Source: Spirochaetales bacterium
Lineage (GTDB): Bacteria; Spirochaetota; Spirochaetia; SZUA-6; DRHE01
Length of the DNA stretch: 64,000 nt
Assembly (NCBI GenBank): GCA_030604195.1
Contig: JAUVWI010000005.1
Location: forward strand, 1 to 64,000
Reading direction: 5' to 3'
Below are positions 1 through 7,755 of this stretch, piece after piece. The position numbers and the translations under genes are program-made. The stretch's first letter is position 1. Each line of letters starts with the position of its first letter. The notes under the pieces were generated by a model, which worked only from the letters and a program-made list of their open reading frames with translations, was not told the origin of the DNA and ran no database searches.

Positions 1-1
1 C

Positions 2-199
2 CTGATATCGCGGCGGGGTGTAGGAAGGGCTCGAATTGCTCTAATTCGCAAGATTTGTGGGATGATGAGACGGATGCTGCTCGAACAGGAAACATTTCGA
101 TGGATGCAGACCAGTAATTTCGAGAGGAAATTAAAAAGGTGTGAATGCCAGCTGAAAAAGATAAAGAAGATCAAGGAGGAGGAGAGAAAAAGCGCTTGA
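2..199 (+). pseudogene. C-terminal fragment of a transposase-like protein (IS110-like), cut by the window edge
   Basis: An open frame enters from the left edge (frame 2) and runs 65 codons to TGA at 197-199. The peptide starts with a pattern like ISRRG..RAR.ALIRK and ends in a basic, lysine/glutamate-rich helical tail (KLKRCECQLKKIKKIKEEE). A serine-(K/R)-x-glycine...R..L pattern followed by a basic tail recalls the C-terminal part of IS110-type transposases; that is a resemblance from memory, not a search. It could be the true end of a gene outside the window or a decayed remnant. The following 250 bases hold no convincing gene. Confidence 0.4.
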
Positions 200-461
200 C
201 TTTCATCATAGTGGTGAAGGTTGACGTCAGACAACTAATGATTTATTTCGCTAATACCTTCAATACCGGTATAGACAGAAATATATCTCTGGCCGGCTCC
301 AGATTATTCAGCAGTAATTCCGTCAATACCTGCCAGAAGATTGCCTTAGCACGGCCGCTTGAAGAGCTCAGCTCTTGAGCGGCCCTGCTGAAGCTTTTCG
401 CAGCCTCCGGCAGCCGAGTATTATGCTAATCCTGAAAATTATTGGCAGGTTTCGAATCCAC
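200..461. other. Gene-free spacer before rplU
   Basis: No frame here has a plausible start, ribosome-binding site and protein-like composition. A 77-codon open frame at 145-378 overlaps the transposase-like fragment and looks non-coding. The only structured element seen is the hairpin at 353-384. Confidence 0.5.
353..384. other. Strong 14-bp inverted repeat (hairpin)
   Basis: GGCCGCT at 353-359 pairs with AGCGGCC at 378-384, and AAGAGCT at 362-368 pairs with AGCTCTT at 370-376. The two stems are separated by a small TG/G internal loop and capped by one base. Downstream on the plus strand is a short TTTT (about 394-397), so it may be a weak terminator for the left-edge gene or a mobile-element end. 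No clear T-tract follows directly. Confidence 0.55.
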
Positions 462-490
462 TTGACCAGTATCTGCATCTTGTGTTATTT
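462..490 (+). promoter_or_regulatory. Candidate sigma70-type promoter for the rplU operon
   Basis: TTGACC (462-467), a 17-bp spacer and TTATTT (485-490). It lies about 38 bp before the L21 start codon and leaves a short leader containing a TGAGG ribosome-binding sequence. The -10 match is weak. Confidence 0.4.
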
Positions 491-527
491 TCATATACCT
501 AAAATCAGATAATTGAGGTTGAAAGAT

Positions 528-872
528 ATGTATACTTTGGTGGAAATTAAAGGGAAGCAGTATAGAGCGGAGAAGGGCGCTCTCTTAAAGATCGATCGGA
601 TTGATAAGGAAAAGGGTGAGTCTCTGGAATTTAAATCAGTTCTCTTTGTATCGGATGAAAAAAAGGTCAAGATCGGCACACCCCATGTAAAGGGTGTAAA
701 AGTAAAAGCCATTGTTGAAGAACATGGTAAGAATAAAAAAATTACTATCTATAAATACAAGAAGCGAAAGAATTATCGCCGGAAGCAGGGACATAGGCAG
801 CAGTACTCATTGATCCGTGTCCAGGATATTCAAGGCTTAAGTTCCAGCAAAGCCGGCAAGGAACCGGGGTAA
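528..872 (+). CDS. rplU: 50S ribosomal protein L21
   Basis: A 114-residue protein beginning MYTLVEIKGKQYR, the hallmark L21 N-terminus, with the KKRKNYRRKQGHRQ RNA-binding segment near residues 80-95. L21 binds 23S rRNA in the large subunit. The ATG at 528 is preferred over the in-frame TTG at 513, because TGAGG at 514-518 then serves as the ribosome-binding site and the family N-terminus begins at MYT. The C-terminal tail (SSSKAGKEPG) extends slightly beyond the usual ~103 residues. It is the first gene of rplU-prp-rpmA-obgE, a conserved ribosome-assembly order. Confidence 0.95.
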   Translation: MYTLVEIKGKQYRAEKGALLKIDRIDKEKGESLEFKSVLFVSDEKKVKIGTPHVKGVKVKAIVEEHGKNKKITIYKYKKRKNYRRKQGHRQQYSLIRVQDIQGLSSSKAGKEPG

Positions 873-878
873 AGGTAT

Positions 879-1226
879 TTGATTGAACTTAAGGTCAATC
901 TACATCGGGATGGTTGTCTTAAGGGTTTTCAAGCTTCAGGTCATGCGGGAAGCGGCAAAAAGGGTGAGGACATTGTTTGTGCAGCGGTAACTGTTTTACT
1001 GCGCACTGCTGCCCGGCTGATCTCCGGAGAGAAAGGACTTGAAACTCGGGGCGAGGCGCTCGAACCAGGTGAAATGACTTTTTTTCTGATAAGTATGCCT
1101 GCTGAATATAGAGAATGGGTAAAAGGAATTACCGATTTTTTGCTGGGCGGGTTGCTCGATTTAAAAGATGAATTTCCGGATTATCTAACAATCGATATTT
1201 CCGGAAAAGTTGGAGTGGAGGATTAA
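879..1226 (+). CDS. prp: Ribosomal-processing cysteine protease Prp (YsxB family)
   Basis: 115 residues with a TTG start 6 nt after the rplU stop, preceded by GGGGTAAAGG. The Prp catalytic pair is visible: His22 in SGHAG and Cys34 in DIVCAAVT, the spacing known for this family. In Firmicutes Prp removes an N-terminal extension from L27 so that the protein can act in the ribosome. The gene sits in its conserved place between rplU and rpmA. The neighbouring L27 has no extension, so either the substrate differs or the role is another one. Family assignment is firm; the cleavage function here is uncertain. Confidence 0.9.
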   Translation: MIELKVNLHRDGCLKGFQASGHAGSGKKGEDIVCAAVTVLLRTAARLISGEKGLETRGEALEPGEMTFFLISMPAEYREWVKGITDFLLGGLLDLKDEFPDYLTIDISGKVGVED

Positions 1227-1228
1227 TT

Positions 1229-1477
1229 ATGGCACATAAAAAAGGTGGCGGAAGTTCGAAAAACGGTCGTGATTCAGCGGCCCAGAGATTGGGTGTTAAA
1301 AGATATGGCGGCGAGATGGTTCGCGCCGGCACAATTATTGTAAGACAACGCGGTACTAAATTTCATCCAGGAGAAAATGTAGGGCGTGGCAGAGACGATA
1401 CTCTCTTTGCGCGGGCGGATGGAAAAATTCTTTTCCATGTACGAAAGGGGAGAAAATTAGTATCCATCGAGGTTTAA
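1229..1477 (+). CDS. rpmA: 50S ribosomal protein L27
   Basis: 82 residues starting [16 protein letters not shown], the mature L27 N-terminus that reaches toward the peptidyl-transferase centre, followed by the family motifs [10 protein letters not shown] and [13 protein letters not shown] at 1229 is preceded by GGAGTGGAG. The start is only 2 nt after the prp stop, so the genes are co-translated. There is no in-frame room for a Prp-cleavable leader, because the upstream bases are the end of prp. Confidence 0.97.
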   Translation: MAHKKGGGSSKNGRDSAAQRLGVKRYGGEMVRAGTIIVRQRGTKFHPGENVGRGRDDTLFARADGKILFHVRKGRKLVSIEV

Positions 1478-1493
1478 GAAAGAGTCTACTACT

Positions 1494-2477
1494 GTGAAGG
1501 GATTTGTAGATGAGACGTTCATAGAGGTCTCGTCCGGTGCCGGCGGAGCAGGATCAGTACATTTCCGCAGGGAAAAATATATACCACGGGGCGGCCCTGA
1601 CGGTGGAGATGGTGGTTGCGGCGGTAACGTCTGCTTTACCGTAAAAAGGAATCTGAAAACCCTTTCTCGTCTGAAAATGAGAAGGTTTTTTAAGGCTGAA
1701 GACGGTAAAGCCGGCAGAGAGAGGCGTAAGCACGGCAGGGATGGCAAAGATGTAGAGATCGAAATACCGCCGGGGACCCGGCTCATAGACCCTGATACGG
1801 GTAGGCTGATCAAAGATTTTTGTGACCGAGAAGAAACCTGGACCTTCCTGAAAGGCGGGCGCGGCGGCAAGGGTAATTGGCACTTTCGCAGCGCCACCAG
1901 GCAGGCGCCGATGTATGCTCAACCCGGAAAGAGCAATGAGTCTGCCAGGGTTCTGGTTGAGATGAATATTATTGCCGATATCGGTCTGGTGGGAATGCCG
2001 AATTCAGGTAAATCCACATTGCTTTCCCTGTTAACTAATGCTCACCCGAAAATTGCCGCCTATCCTTTTACCACCCTCATTCCCAATATCGGGGTGCTGC
2101 GGAGGGGTGAGCAGGATATAATAATTGCCGATATTCCAGGTATAATTGAAGGCGCCGCCACGGGCAGCGGTCTGGGGGTAAGTTTTTTAAAACATATAAA
2201 ACGAACCAGAGCTCTGCTGTTTCTAATTGATCTAAGCAATGCGGGATGGCTGAATACAAAAGTGATCCTGGAGAAAGAGCTTCGGGATTATCAGGGGGGG
2301 CTTTTAGAAAAACCACGTCTGTTTTTGGGCACCAAGCTCGATCTGCCGGATGCCCCTGACAATCTGGAGAGTCTGAAATTCAGGCTGAAAGGAGAAGAGG
2401 TTATTGGCATATCTGCCCGGCACAACATCGGAATCCCTGATCTTATAGATAAACTTGGCAGAATGGTTAATCTATGA
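1494..2477 (+). CDS. obgE: Obg family GTPase
   Basis: 327 residues with a GTG start. The glycine-rich Obg fold spans residues 1-158 (SGAGGAGSVHFRREKY, GGPDGGDGGCGG). The G domain follows: G1 GMPNSGKS at 167-174, switch residues PFTTLIPN near 191-198, G3 DIPG at 213-216, G4 TKLD at 280-283 (Thr where Asn is more common) and G5 ISA. There is no C-terminal OCT domain, so this is the short form. Obg binds GTP/GDP and acts in late large-subunit assembly and stress signalling, matching its L21/L27 neighbours. Its stop overlaps the nadD start (ATGA). Confidence 0.95.
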   Translation: MKGFVDETFIEVSSGAGGAGSVHFRREKYIPRGGPDGGDGGCGGNVCFTVKRNLKTLSRLKMRRFFKAEDGKAGRERRKHGRDGKDVEIEIPPGTRLIDPDTGRLIKDFCDREETWTFLKGGRGGKGNWHFRSATRQAPMYAQPGKSNESARVLVEMNIIADIGLVGMPNSGKSTLLSLLTNAHPKIAAYPFTTLIPNIGVLRRGEQDIIIADIPGIIEGAATGSGLGVSFLKHIKRTRALLFLIDLSNAGWLNTKVILEKELRDYQGGLLEKPRLFLGTKLDLPDAPDNLESLKFRLKGEEVIGISARHNIGIPDLIDKLGRMVNL

Positions 2478-3043
2478 AAATTGCGGTTATAGGCGGGACT
2501 TTCAACCCGATACATTCAGGTCACCTTTTTCTGTGTGAAGAGGTACGTCTGCAATATAATTATGAGCGTATCATTTTTATACCAGCCAATTTACCGGTAC
2601 ATAAAGAGCTTACTGATAGAATAGATCCGCTGCACAGGTTGGAAATGGTAAAAATTGCTACAGCTCCATATCCGGATTTTGCGGTGGATGATTGTGAGCT
2701 TAGCCGCGGCGGCAACTCTTATATGATAGAGACCATGACTGACATCATCCGGCGTTATTCGCCTGAGGGAAAACCAGGCCTGATAGTTGGGGATGACCTG
2801 GCAAAAGATTTTTATTCCTGGAAAGATGCACGCCGTCTGGCTGAGATGGTTGATTTAATAATTGCTCACCGCCTGACGGCTAACGAAGAGCCAATAGATT
2901 TTCCCTGCAAATATGTAGATAATCTGCTTCTTTCCATATCTTCAACCGAAATTCGCCAGAGAATTAAAGAGGGCAGGGCAATAAAATTTATCCTGCCGGA
3001 TAAAGTGCTGAGCTATATAAGCCAGCAAGGATTGTATAAGTGA
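2474..3043 (+). CDS. nadD: Nicotinate-nucleotide adenylyltransferase
   Basis: 189 residues. The nucleotidyltransferase signature GGTFNPIHSGH lies at 7-17 and the second motif SSTEIRQRI near the C-terminus, both typical of NadD. The enzyme adenylates nicotinate mononucleotide to deamido-NAD in NAD biosynthesis. The ATG overlaps the obgE stop by 4 nt, indicating translational coupling. Order obg-nadD-LCP-rsfS is a common bacterial arrangement. Length is usual for the family. Confidence 0.95.
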   Translation: MKIAVIGGTFNPIHSGHLFLCEEVRLQYNYERIIFIPANLPVHKELTDRIDPLHRLEMVKIATAPYPDFAVDDCELSRGGNSYMIETMTDIIRRYSPEGKPGLIVGDDLAKDFYSWKDARRLAEMVDLIIAHRLTANEEPIDFPCKYVDNLLLSISSTEIRQRIKEGRAIKFILPDKVLSYISQQGLYK

Positions 3044-3060
3044 GGAGTCGAGGGTGAATT

Positions 3061-4242
3061 GTGAAGATTAAGAAAAAACGGGACAAGAGTATTTTTCTCC
3101 TGGGGTTGATAATAATTATTCTGGTGGCTACAATTGTCTTCGGATATTTTCAATTACGTACAGATCCGCTGGCTGAGAAGCTGAAACAGGGAGCGGACTA
3201 TGCAATTTTATTTGCTATTAGCGGTGATCAGAACTATCGTTTTTTTGAAATTTTCCTCTACCACCCGGATACACATAAGGGAGCTGTGGTTTTTATTCCA
3301 GGAAATGTAGGGGCGATAATCGAGTCGCTCAAACGGGTTGACCGGGTTGATGTTCTTTATAAAGCGGGCAATCTGGAGGAGTTTAAACGCAAGGTCGAGG
3401 AGCTCATTGGTATTGAGATAGATTTCACTGTGGACTTAAATGAAAATGGGGTTAGGGATCTGGTTGATCTTTTAGGAGGGCTCGAGCTGTTCATTCCCAA
3501 CCCCGTTGATCTGATATTTAATAACAGGCACATTCTTCTTCCCTCAGGTTCTGTAGTACTGGATGGCGATAAAATAGTGGATTTTATTGCTTATGAAGAT
3601 TCCCTGGAGTCAGAGATTGACCTGGTGGCAAGAAAACAGAAATTCCTCCAGGCTTTGCTTAAAAAAATAGGCGAACGTGAGGCTTTTCTGTTGAAGCCGG
3701 TTCCTTTCAAAACCTTAAAAAGCATTTTTGTCACCAGTTTGTCTGCAAGGTCTTTGAATTCTTTTGTTGCTGAAATGAAGAATTTTGTTGCTGAAAGGTT
3801 GATTTTTCAACGGGTACTGGGAAGCACAAGGACTGTTGATGAACAGGTGCTGTTTTTTCCCCATTTTGAGGGCGATCTATTGAAAGAGACGGTAAAACAA
3901 ACCCAGGAGACTATTGCTAAACTGGAGTCAATCAGCGAAGAGGAAATGACCATTACTATGGAAATATTAAACGGCACTGAGACCAATGGATTAGCCAGAC
4001 GTGCGGCTAATGTTTTCCAGAGCTTTGGCTATGACATTGCCGTTATCAGTAATGCTGATAGTAATGATTATTTGAAGACTGTTGTTATTGATCGCAAAGG
4101 AAAACTGGAAGGCGCACAAAAGGCAGCTGATTTGATAAAATGCAGCAGGGTATATTCCCGTCTTGATGAATCTGTTGACCCAACTATAGACGTGACATTG
4201 ATTATAGGAAAGGATTTTGATGGAAGAGTCTGTAAAGAATAG
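3061..4242 (+). CDS. LytR-CpsA-Psr-like membrane-anchored protein with LytR C-terminal domain
   Basis: 393 residues, GTG start. There is a short basic N-terminus and one membrane segment at about residues 11-30, with the rest predicted outside the inner membrane. Residues ~40-215 resemble an LCP domain (ELIGIEIDFTVDLNENG, LVDLLGGLELFI). Residues ~298-390 resemble the LytR_C domain (EILNGTETNGLARRAANVF). The usual IPRD motif of active LCP transferases reads IPGN (about residues 80-83), so the phosphotransferase function is doubtful. Its 3' end overlaps rsfS by 23 nt. LCP enzymes normally attach glycopolymers to peptidoglycan; the substrate here is unknown. Confidence 0.75.
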   Translation: MKIKKKRDKSIFLLGLIIIILVATIVFGYFQLRTDPLAEKLKQGADYAILFAISGDQNYRFFEIFLYHPDTHKGAVVFIPGNVGAIIESLKRVDRVDVLYKAGNLEEFKRKVEELIGIEIDFTVDLNENGVRDLVDLLGGLELFIPNPVDLIFNNRHILLPSGSVVLDGDKIVDFIAYEDSLESEIDLVARKQKFLQALLKKIGEREAFLLKPVPFKTLKSIFVTSLSARSLNSFVAEMKNFVAERLIFQRVLGSTRTVDEQVLFFPHFEGDLLKETVKQTQETIAKLESISEEEMTITMEILNGTETNGLARRAANVFQSFGYDIAVISNADSNDYLKTVVIDRKGKLEGAQKAADLIKCSRVYSRLDESVDPTIDVTLIIGKDFDGRVCKE

Positions 4243-4554
4243 CGTTCTTGCCATTGCCCGGCTTTTAGACGAGCATAAAGCGGAAGATACTATGGTACTA
4301 AATGTGGCTAACAGCTGGACCGATTATTTCATTATTACCACAGTCCGCAGCCAGGTTCATCTGAAGGGACTGGTGCGTAGATTAGCTGATTTTTTAGCGG
4401 TAAATCATATTGAAGCGCTCAACAAACACAAAAACATCGGGGAATCGGGATGGGTGCTTATAGATTGCGGAGAATTTATTGTGCATTTGATGGATAAAGA
4501 AATGCGTTCTTTCTACGAACTTGAAAAGCTTTGGTTTAATTCGAGCCTTATCTA

Positions 4555-4576
<22 letters not shown>
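4220..4576 (+). CDS. rsfS: Ribosomal silencing factor RsfS
   Basis: 118 residues. RsfS family motifs are present: DTMVLNV, SWTDYFIITTVRSQVHLKGL and the final VHLMDKEMRSFYELEKLW, which closely matches the family C-terminus. RsfS binds L14 and blocks subunit joining when nutrients are scarce. ATG at 4220 is chosen, with AGGAAAGG at 4207-4213 as ribosome-binding site; an adjacent TTG at 4217 is less likely. The start lies inside the preceding gene and the 3' end overlaps the convergent acidic-protein gene by 22 nt. Confidence 0.93.
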
Positions 4577-4926
<350 letters not shown>

Positions 4927-5189
4927 GGCTTCCTTTCAATCCTTTCTATCCATAATTGCTTTCAGCTTAAATCTAAGTTCTTCAATAACTTTGTGTCAAC
5001 TAGTTTTTATGAAATACTGCTTAAAAAATCTTGTTTTTTAACAAGTTTTAGCAAAATTATTGAGTGGTTGCCCATTAAGGCGTCCTGTGGGCACAAGACA
5101 CCTCCATGCTGGGACTCCGCCTACGGGCATCCTCCCATTGTCAGTTAGTGGTTGCATATAATCTTTATTTTGGATACTATACTTGACAG
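4927..5189. promoter_or_regulatory. Intergenic region upstream of ispE, with candidate promoter at 5152-5180
   Basis: TTGCAT (5152-5157), a 17-bp spacer and TACTAT (5175-5180) lie so close to the ispE ATG (5190) that transcription would begin at or within a few bases of it. Bases 5009-5062 resemble the region upstream of lepA (13829-13872). A weak inverted repeat GCCCA...TGGGC spans 5070-5091. The start of the divergent acidic-protein gene at 4926 must also be served from this region; no clear promoter for it was identified. Confidence 0.4.
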
Positions 5190-6086
5190 ATGGATGAGCT
5201 TAGTTGCCTGGCGCCGGCTAAGGTTAACCTATACCTGAAGGTGCTCGGCAGGCGGCCGGATGGATATCATGAGATATTATCTATCTTCCAGATGGTTTCG
5301 CTCTACGATACTTTAAATATTTGTTCTTTGAAAAGGAAAAATGCGCTGCAGCTGGAAGGGAATTTCGACTGTTCTGCGCAGGAAAATCTGATATTTCAAG
5401 CAGTGGAAGTATTCCGCAGAAAAACCGGTATTGACCATGGGTGGAGAATTATCGTTGAAAAAAGGATACCGGCAGGCGCCGGGTTGGGGGGCGGCTCCAG
5501 TGATGGAGCGACTACTCTGTCAGCTCTGAATATGCTCTGTAAAAGCCCTTTAAGACTTGATCAGTTAATCAAGCTCGGACTTGCTCTGGGTAGTGATGTG
5601 CCGTTTTTCTTAACGGCGCCGGCTGCCTGCATCGGGGGCAGAGGAGATCAAATACGACAGCTGGTACCGCGAACGGATATAAATATGGTCATTATTTACC
5701 CCGGTTTTAAGATAAATACGGCTGCGGCTTACCGCTGGCTCAATATAAAGAGATTTGTTAATCCTGGTGCCCTTGAGTCAGGAGTGGATATGGGTAAAAT
5801 TATTAAAATGTACCACTATAAAGCGGTTAAAAGGTGGAAACTGGAAAATACTTTTACCGCTCCCATAGAAGAACGTTTCCCGCTGATCAGCCGCTTGAGG
5901 AAAGAGTTGAAAGAGTTAGGCGCTTTGTACAGCGGTCTTTCCGGAAGCGGTTCTACGGTCTTTGCTATTTTTGACCGGCGCTCTATGGCGGAAAGAGCCG
6001 AAAGTCTACTTGCCGGTTCTTATGCTCTGGTTAAAAATATTCATACTCTTGATAAAATACCTATTGGCACATTAAAATATATGTAG
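5190..6086 (+). CDS. ispE: 4-diphosphocytidyl-2-C-methyl-D-erythritol kinase
   Basis: 298 residues of the GHMP kinase fold. LAPAKVNLYLKVLGRRPDGYHE at the N-terminus contains the catalytic Lys11. The ATP-binding loop PAGAGLGGGSSDGA is at 94-107, Asp136 lies in LGSDVPFF, and the third motif SGLSGSGSTVFAIF is near 252-265. IspE phosphorylates CDP-methylerythritol in the MEP isoprenoid pathway, so this lineage makes isoprenoids by the non-mevalonate route. ATG at 5190 has no good ribosome-binding site and sits about 10 nt from a candidate -10 box, suggesting a leaderless mRNA. Confidence 0.95.
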   Translation: MDELSCLAPAKVNLYLKVLGRRPDGYHEILSIFQMVSLYDTLNICSLKRKNALQLEGNFDCSAQENLIFQAVEVFRRKTGIDHGWRIIVEKRIPAGAGLGGGSSDGATTLSALNMLCKSPLRLDQLIKLGLALGSDVPFFLTAPAACIGGRGDQIRQLVPRTDINMVIIYPGFKINTAAAYRWLNIKRFVNPGALESGVDMGKIIKMYHYKAVKRWKLENTFTAPIEERFPLISRLRKELKELGALYSGLSGSGSTVFAIFDRRSMAERAESLLAGSYALVKNIHTLDKIPIGTLKYM

Positions 6087-6123
6087 TCCTTGAAAATTGA
6101 TGAGTTCTGGCAGGAGGTAAGGC

Positions 6124-6408
6124 ATGGAAATAACAGATATCAGGATTAAAGAGGTGACTACCGGCGGTAAACTTAAGGCTTATGTTACAGTTACCTTTGA
6201 CGACTGTTTTGTTGTGCACAATCTTAAAATAATAACCGGACAGTCGGGAATGTTCATTGCGATGCCCAGCCGAAGAACAAAATCCGGAGAGTATAAGGAT
6301 GTTGCTCATCCGATAAATTCCTCATTTCGACAGATGATCCAGAAACAGATCATTGAGGAGTTTGAAAAAGTTACTCAAAATGAGCACTCTGCAGCAGCAG
6401 AAGAATAA
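6124..6408 (+). CDS. spoVG: SpoVG family RNA/DNA-binding regulator
   Basis: 94 residues: [35 protein letters not shown], then [21 protein letters not shown], the invariant SpoVG signature. SpoVG is a small site-specific nucleic-acid-binding regulator; in Borrelia it binds DNA and RNA. ATG at 6124 has a strong GGAGGTAAGG ribosome-binding site. It lies between ispE and tRNA-Gln/rplY. Confidence 0.95.
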   Translation: MEITDIRIKEVTTGGKLKAYVTVTFDDCFVVHNLKIITGQSGMFIAMPSRRTKSGEYKDVAHPINSSFRQMIQKQIIEEFEKVTQNEHSAAAEE

Positions 6409-6434
6409 TATTATAAAAAGTACAAATTACAAAT

Positions 6435-6506
6435 TGGGACGTTGGCAAGTGGTAAGCCACCGGTTTTTGGTATCGGCATGCGCAGGTTCGAATCCTGCCG
6501 TCCCAG
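6435..6506 (+). tRNA. tRNA-Gln (anticodon TTG)
   Basis: A full cloverleaf of 72 nt: acceptor TGGGACG (6435-6441) pairs with CGTCCCA (6499-6505), discriminator G. The D stem is GGC/GCC, the anticodon arm CCGGT-TTTTGGT-ATCGG with anticodon TTG, and the T arm GCAGG-TTCGAAT-CCTGC. CCA is not encoded. There is no own terminator, so it is probably processed from a spoVG-tRNA-rplY transcript. Confidence 0.96.
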
Positions 6507-6537
6507 TAAATTATTCATCAGAAAGAAGGAGATTTTA

Positions 6538-7170
6538 ATGGAGAAAAAAACACTTGCAATTTTACTGAAAAGTAAAAATACAAAGAGGGAAAATCGCCAA
6601 CTGCGAAGAGAAGGAAAGATTCCCGCCGTTATTTACGGTAAAACTGATAGTCAAGGCATAATTATTGATGAGCATGAGTTTAATGCTAAGTTTCCGGTTA
6701 TTTCAGAGAGTATAATTATCAATTTAAAGGGTGATTCCAGTGTGCATGATGTCCTGATAAAGGATTATCAGGAAAACATTATAACCGGCAGAGTGCAGCA
6801 TATCGATTTCTATGAAATTGAGAGAGGAAAAATTCTCCGAACCAATGCTCCGGTGCATTTGAAAGGTTCCTCAATTGGTGTATTGGAAGGAGGTGTATTA
6901 GAGACTCTGATCCATGAACTGGAGGTTGAATGTCTTCCCAAAGATCTGCCGGAGGAGATTTTGGTTGATATTTCGGCCTTAAATGTGGGAGATTCTATTC
7001 ATGTTCGGGATATCGAGCCGCCGGAAGGAGTGCGCATTATAACCTCTCAGGATCAGGTGCTTTGCATTGTTGAGCACAGACGCGCTGAAGAAGTCGCCGA
7101 AGTTGCAGAGGAGGAACTGGAAGAAGAAGCACTGGAAGAAGAGGAAGATGCTGAATCCTCTGAGGAGTAG
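6538..7170 (+). CDS. rplY: 50S ribosomal protein L25/TL5/CTC (long form)
   Basis: 210 residues. The L25 domain (residues 1-95: NRQLRREGKIPAVIYGK, VLIKDYQENIITGRVQHIDFY) is followed by the TL5 beta domain (NAPVHLKGSSIGVLEGGVLE..LEVECLPKDLPEEILVDISAL). A Glu/Ala-rich acidic tail ends the protein. L25/CTC binds 5S rRNA. ATG at 6538 has AAGGAGA upstream; an open frame upstream of this reads through the tRNA and is not used. The order rplY-pth is common in bacteria. Confidence 0.95.
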   Translation: MEKKTLAILLKSKNTKRENRQLRREGKIPAVIYGKTDSQGIIIDEHEFNAKFPVISESIIINLKGDSSVHDVLIKDYQENIITGRVQHIDFYEIERGKILRTNAPVHLKGSSIGVLEGGVLETLIHELEVECLPKDLPEEILVDISALNVGDSIHVRDIEPPEGVRIITSQDQVLCIVEHRRAEEVAEVAEEELEEEALEEEEDAESSEE

Positions 7171-7182
7171 TATCTGTCACTG

Positions 7183-7755
7183 ATGGTTATCGGCCTGGGA
7201 AATCCGGGAACCCTGTATAAGGATACCCGCCATAATGTGGGCTTTAAAGTGGTCGACCTGATAGCCAGGCAACTGGGGGTTAAATTTAAAAGGTCTCCAT
7301 TTAAGAGGTATTTAATTGCCAGGAATATTACACCCGCTTTAAGCGAGAAGTTATACCTGGTAAAGCCTCTTACCTATATGAACCGATCAGGACTGATCAT
7401 CAAGGAATTATTGAGGAGAACCTCTTTATCCATCAATGAGCTGGTGGTTGTTTACGATACTCTGGACCTTTCCCCTGGAATTTGCCGGCTTAAGCAAAAA
7501 GGTTCCTCTGCAGGGCATAAAGGCCTGACCTCAATTATTGAGCATCTTGGTTCGAATAATTTCCTGCGCCTGGCCATAGGTATAGGACGCCCCAAAGTAC
7601 AGGACAGGATTGAGGATTATGTGCTTGCCGTTCCCCGTAAGAAGGAGGCGTTAATACTGGATGAGGCCATAGTCCATTCCGCAGAGAGCATTTTACGCCT
7701 TATTGAAGAGGAACCGGAAAAGGTGATGAATGACCTTAATAGAAAAGAAAGATGA
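7183..7755 (+). CDS. pth: Peptidyl-tRNA hydrolase
   Basis: 190 residues: MVIGLGNPGTLYKDTRHNVGF with the catalytic His17, KPLTYMNRSG, VVYDTLDLSPG with the conserved Asp, and the GSSAGHKGLTSIIEHLGSNNFLRLAIGIGRP block. The enzyme frees tRNA from prematurely released peptidyl-tRNA. The gene follows rplY by 12 nt and overlaps tilS by 26 nt. Confidence 0.96.
   Translation: MVIGLGNPGTLYKDTRHNVGFKVVDLIARQLGVKFKRSPFKRYLIARNITPALSEKLYLVKPLTYMNRSGLIIKELLRRTSLSINELVVVYDTLDLSPGICRLKQKGSSAGHKGLTSIIEHLGSNNFLRLAIGIGRPKVQDRIEDYVLAVPRKKEALILDEAIVHSAESILRLIEEEPEKVMNDLNRKER

Noticed and set aside
145-378. 77-codon plus-strand open frame
   Set aside because: It overlaps the transposase-like tail, lacks a ribosome-binding site, and has no protein-like motif; its end is made of the hairpin sequence.
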